A DNA stretch of 64,000 bases, from the NCBI RefSeq assembly GCF_003589745.1, contig NZ_CP032364.1:1798001-1862000 (forward strand), written 5' to 3'. Shown here in pieces: positions 62,477 through 64,000 of this stretch. The translations under genes and the position numbers were made by a program. This DNA is from Lachnoanaerobaculum umeaense (GTDB lineage: Bacteria > Bacillota > Clostridia > Lachnospirales > Lachnospiraceae). The first letter of the stretch is position 1, and the number at the start of each line of letters is the position of its first letter. The notes beneath the pieces are model-generated. The model had not been told where the DNA came from. It did not search any database and saw only the letters and a list, made by a program, of their open reading frames with translations.

Positions 62477-64000
62477 TTATGATCTTGGAACCTCTACCAT
62501 AGTATATGCTTCTACTTGGTCAAATTCCTTTATATCATTGAATTTCTCAAATACAAGACCACATTCATAGCCGGTAGCAACTTCCTTAACATCATCTTTA
62601 AATCTCTTAAGTGATGCCAGATTTCCATCAAATATCTGCTCTCCGTCTCTCGTGATTCTTACCTTACATCCTCTCACAAACTTACCGTCAAGTACATAGC
62701 TTCCTGCAATACTTCCAACTCCCGAAGCCTTAAATATCTGTCTAATCTCAGCATGTCCGATAACCTTCTCCTCATAAATAGGCTCAAGCATACCCTTCAT
62801 AGCACTCTCTATATCTTCAATTGCCTGATATATTACTCTGTAAAGTCTCAAATCTACATTTTCTCTCTCAGCTGTAGCCTTTGCCATCTGATCAGGTTTT
62901 ACATTAAATCCAATAATAATTGCATTACTTGCAGCTGCAAGCACAACATCACTTTCATTTATTGCACCTACACCACCATGGATAACCTTTACTGCCACTT
63001 CCTCATTTGAAAGCTTTGTAAGAGATTGCTTTACTGCCTCTACAGAACCCTGTACATCAGCTTTTACAACTATTGGAAGTTCCTTAACATTTCCTGCCTT
63101 GATCTGGCTAAAGAGATCATCCAGAGAGAGCTTAGCCTTGGTGTCTTCAATAAGCTTATTTTTGCTCTCAGAAATAAAGGTTGCGGCAAATGCCTTAGCT
63201 TCCTTATCATTTTCTGTAGCAACAAATACCTCTCCGGCATTTGGTACATTATCAAGTCCCAGAATCTCAACCGGTGTGGAAGGAGTAGCCTCTTTAACCT
63301 TAACTCCCTTATCATTCATCATAGCACGAACCTTACCTGAACATGCTCCTGCAGCTATAAAATCTCCTACATGAAGTGTTCCTTTTTGAACAAGTATTCT
63401 TGCTACAGGTCCTTTACCCTTATCAAGCTCAGCTTCTATTACAAGTCCTCTAGCTCTTCTGTTTGGATTTGCCTTAAGCTCCTTAACCTCTGCTGTAAGT
63501 ATTACCATCTCAAGAAGTGTTGATATATTTTCACCATTCTTTGCAGAAACAGGTACAAATATGGTTGAACCACCCCAATCCTCAGGTATAAGTTCATACT
63601 CTGAAAGTTCCTGCTTTACCTTATCAATATTTGCAGCCGGTCTATCTATCTTGTTGATAGCAACTATTATTTCAACTCCGGCAGCCTTAGCATGGTTTAT
63701 AGCCTCCACAGTCTGTGGCATTACACCATCATCTGCTGCTACTACAAGTATAGCGATATCTGTAGCCTGTGCACCACGCATACGCATTGCCGTAAATGCC
63801 TCATGTCCCGGAGTATCAAGGAAGGTTATAGGCTCTCCATTGATCTTTACCATATAGGCACCGATATGCTGTGTAATACCTCCTGCCTCTCTACTTGTTA
63901 CATTTGTTTTTCTTATAGCATCAAGAAGTGATGTTTTACCATGGTCAACATGTCCCATTACTACTACTACAGGTGGTCTTGGTACTAGTGTACTCTCCGG
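62477..64000 (-). CDS. infB: Translation initiation factor IF-2, 5' end missing
   Basis: Brings initiator tRNA to the 30S subunit. About 507 residues of the C-terminal part are visible; the gene continues past the window edge. The frame enters through a PRPPVV stretch before GHVDHGKTS (G1). Then come GITQHIGAY (G2), DTPGHEAF (G3), NKID (G4) and SAK (G5), and the domains that bind fMet-tRNA follow. The variable N-terminal domain lies outside the window. Confidence 0.96.
   Translation of the reverse strand, partial: PESTLVPRPPVVVVMGHVDHGKTSLLDAIRKTNVTSREAGGITQHIGAYMVKINGEPITFLDTPGHEAFTAMRMRGAQATDIAILVVAADDGVMPQTVEAINHAKAAGVEIIVAINKIDRPAANIDKVKQELSEYELIPEDWGGSTIFVPVSAKNGENISTLLEMVILTAEVKELKANPNRRARGLVIEAELDKGKGPVARILVQKGTLHVGDFIAAGACSGKVRAMMNDKGVKVKEATPSTPVEILGLDNVPNAGEVFVATENDKEAKAFAATFISESKNKLIEDTKAKLSLDDLFSQIKAGNVKELPIVVKADVQGSVEAVKQSLTKLSNEEVAVKVIHGGVGAINESDVVLAAASNAIIIGFNVKPDQMAKATAERENVDLRLYRVIYQAIEDIESAMKGMLEPIYEEKVIGHAEIRQIFKASGVGSIAGSYVLDGKFVRGCKVRITRDGEQIFDGNLASLKRFKDDVKEVATGYECGLVFEKFNDIKEFDQVEAYTMVEVPRS

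Noticed and set aside
1..64000. CRISPR array or cas genes
   Set aside because: No regularly spaced repeats and no Cas-like protein were seen anywhere in the window.

Overview
The window looks like chromosome from a low-GC, anaerobic Firmicute of the class Clostridia, most likely family Lachnospiraceae (an inference from AT-rich codon use, Gram-positive Shine-Dalgarno sites, AddAB instead of RecBCD, a split B12-dependent MetH with a separate activation protein, LexA with Gram-positive SOS boxes, and clostridial gene order). It is mostly housekeeping DNA, interrupted by one phage-defence island and one region remodelled by two insertion sequences.

Layout. Positions 1-14289 form one unbroken minus-strand run. 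Read in the direction of transcription it is nusB-xseA-xseB-ispA-dxs-tlyA-nadK-argR-recN-glgA, then an HD protein, a YuiD-like PAP2 protein, a HAD phosphatase, a parvulin-like lipoprotein, a DUF5721-type protein, a short sigma-like protein and a PPi-type phosphofructokinase cut by the window edge. Positions 14450-18732 hold separate small units: mgtC/sapB, a lipoprotein with a Big_2-like domain and cell-wall-binding repeats, maf, superoxide dismutase, and two small stress-type genes (GlsB/YeaQ and CsbD families) with consensus sigma-A promoters. Positions 18888-31139 carry addB-addA, a eukaryotic-type icd, a VOC protein, serS, a PPOX flavoprotein and a large zinc-ribbon membrane protein.

The defence island starts just after a tRNA-Ser(CGA) gene (31337-31425) and spans 31587-39252. 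It is a type I restriction-modification operon (hsdM-hsdS-hsdR) followed without a break by two genes that resemble the Kiwa pair: a DUF4868/KwaB-like protein and a four-helix membrane protein like KwaA. Spacing suggests a single five-gene transcript. The two DNA-recognition halves of HsdS are near repeats of each other, which predicts a symmetric target.

Positions 39467-48080 hold a DUF6688-like membrane protein, mnmA and a cysteine desulfurase (together a tRNA thiolation pair), and a methionine-synthesis operon: a MetH activation protein, MetH, and a fused homocysteine methyltransferase/methylenetetrahydrofolate reductase. Next come a decayed gene, tmRNA and lexA.

Positions 49663-55475 hold two nearly identical IS1182-family elements in opposite orientation, flanking rplS and a LytTR/DUF3021 pair. 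A broken DUF2752 gene lies just outside. The right end is nudC and pncB (NAD metabolism), an uncharacterised cysteine-protease-like gene, and the conserved operon infB-rbfA-nrnA-truB-ribF-DUF1292, ending in a long-stem terminator.
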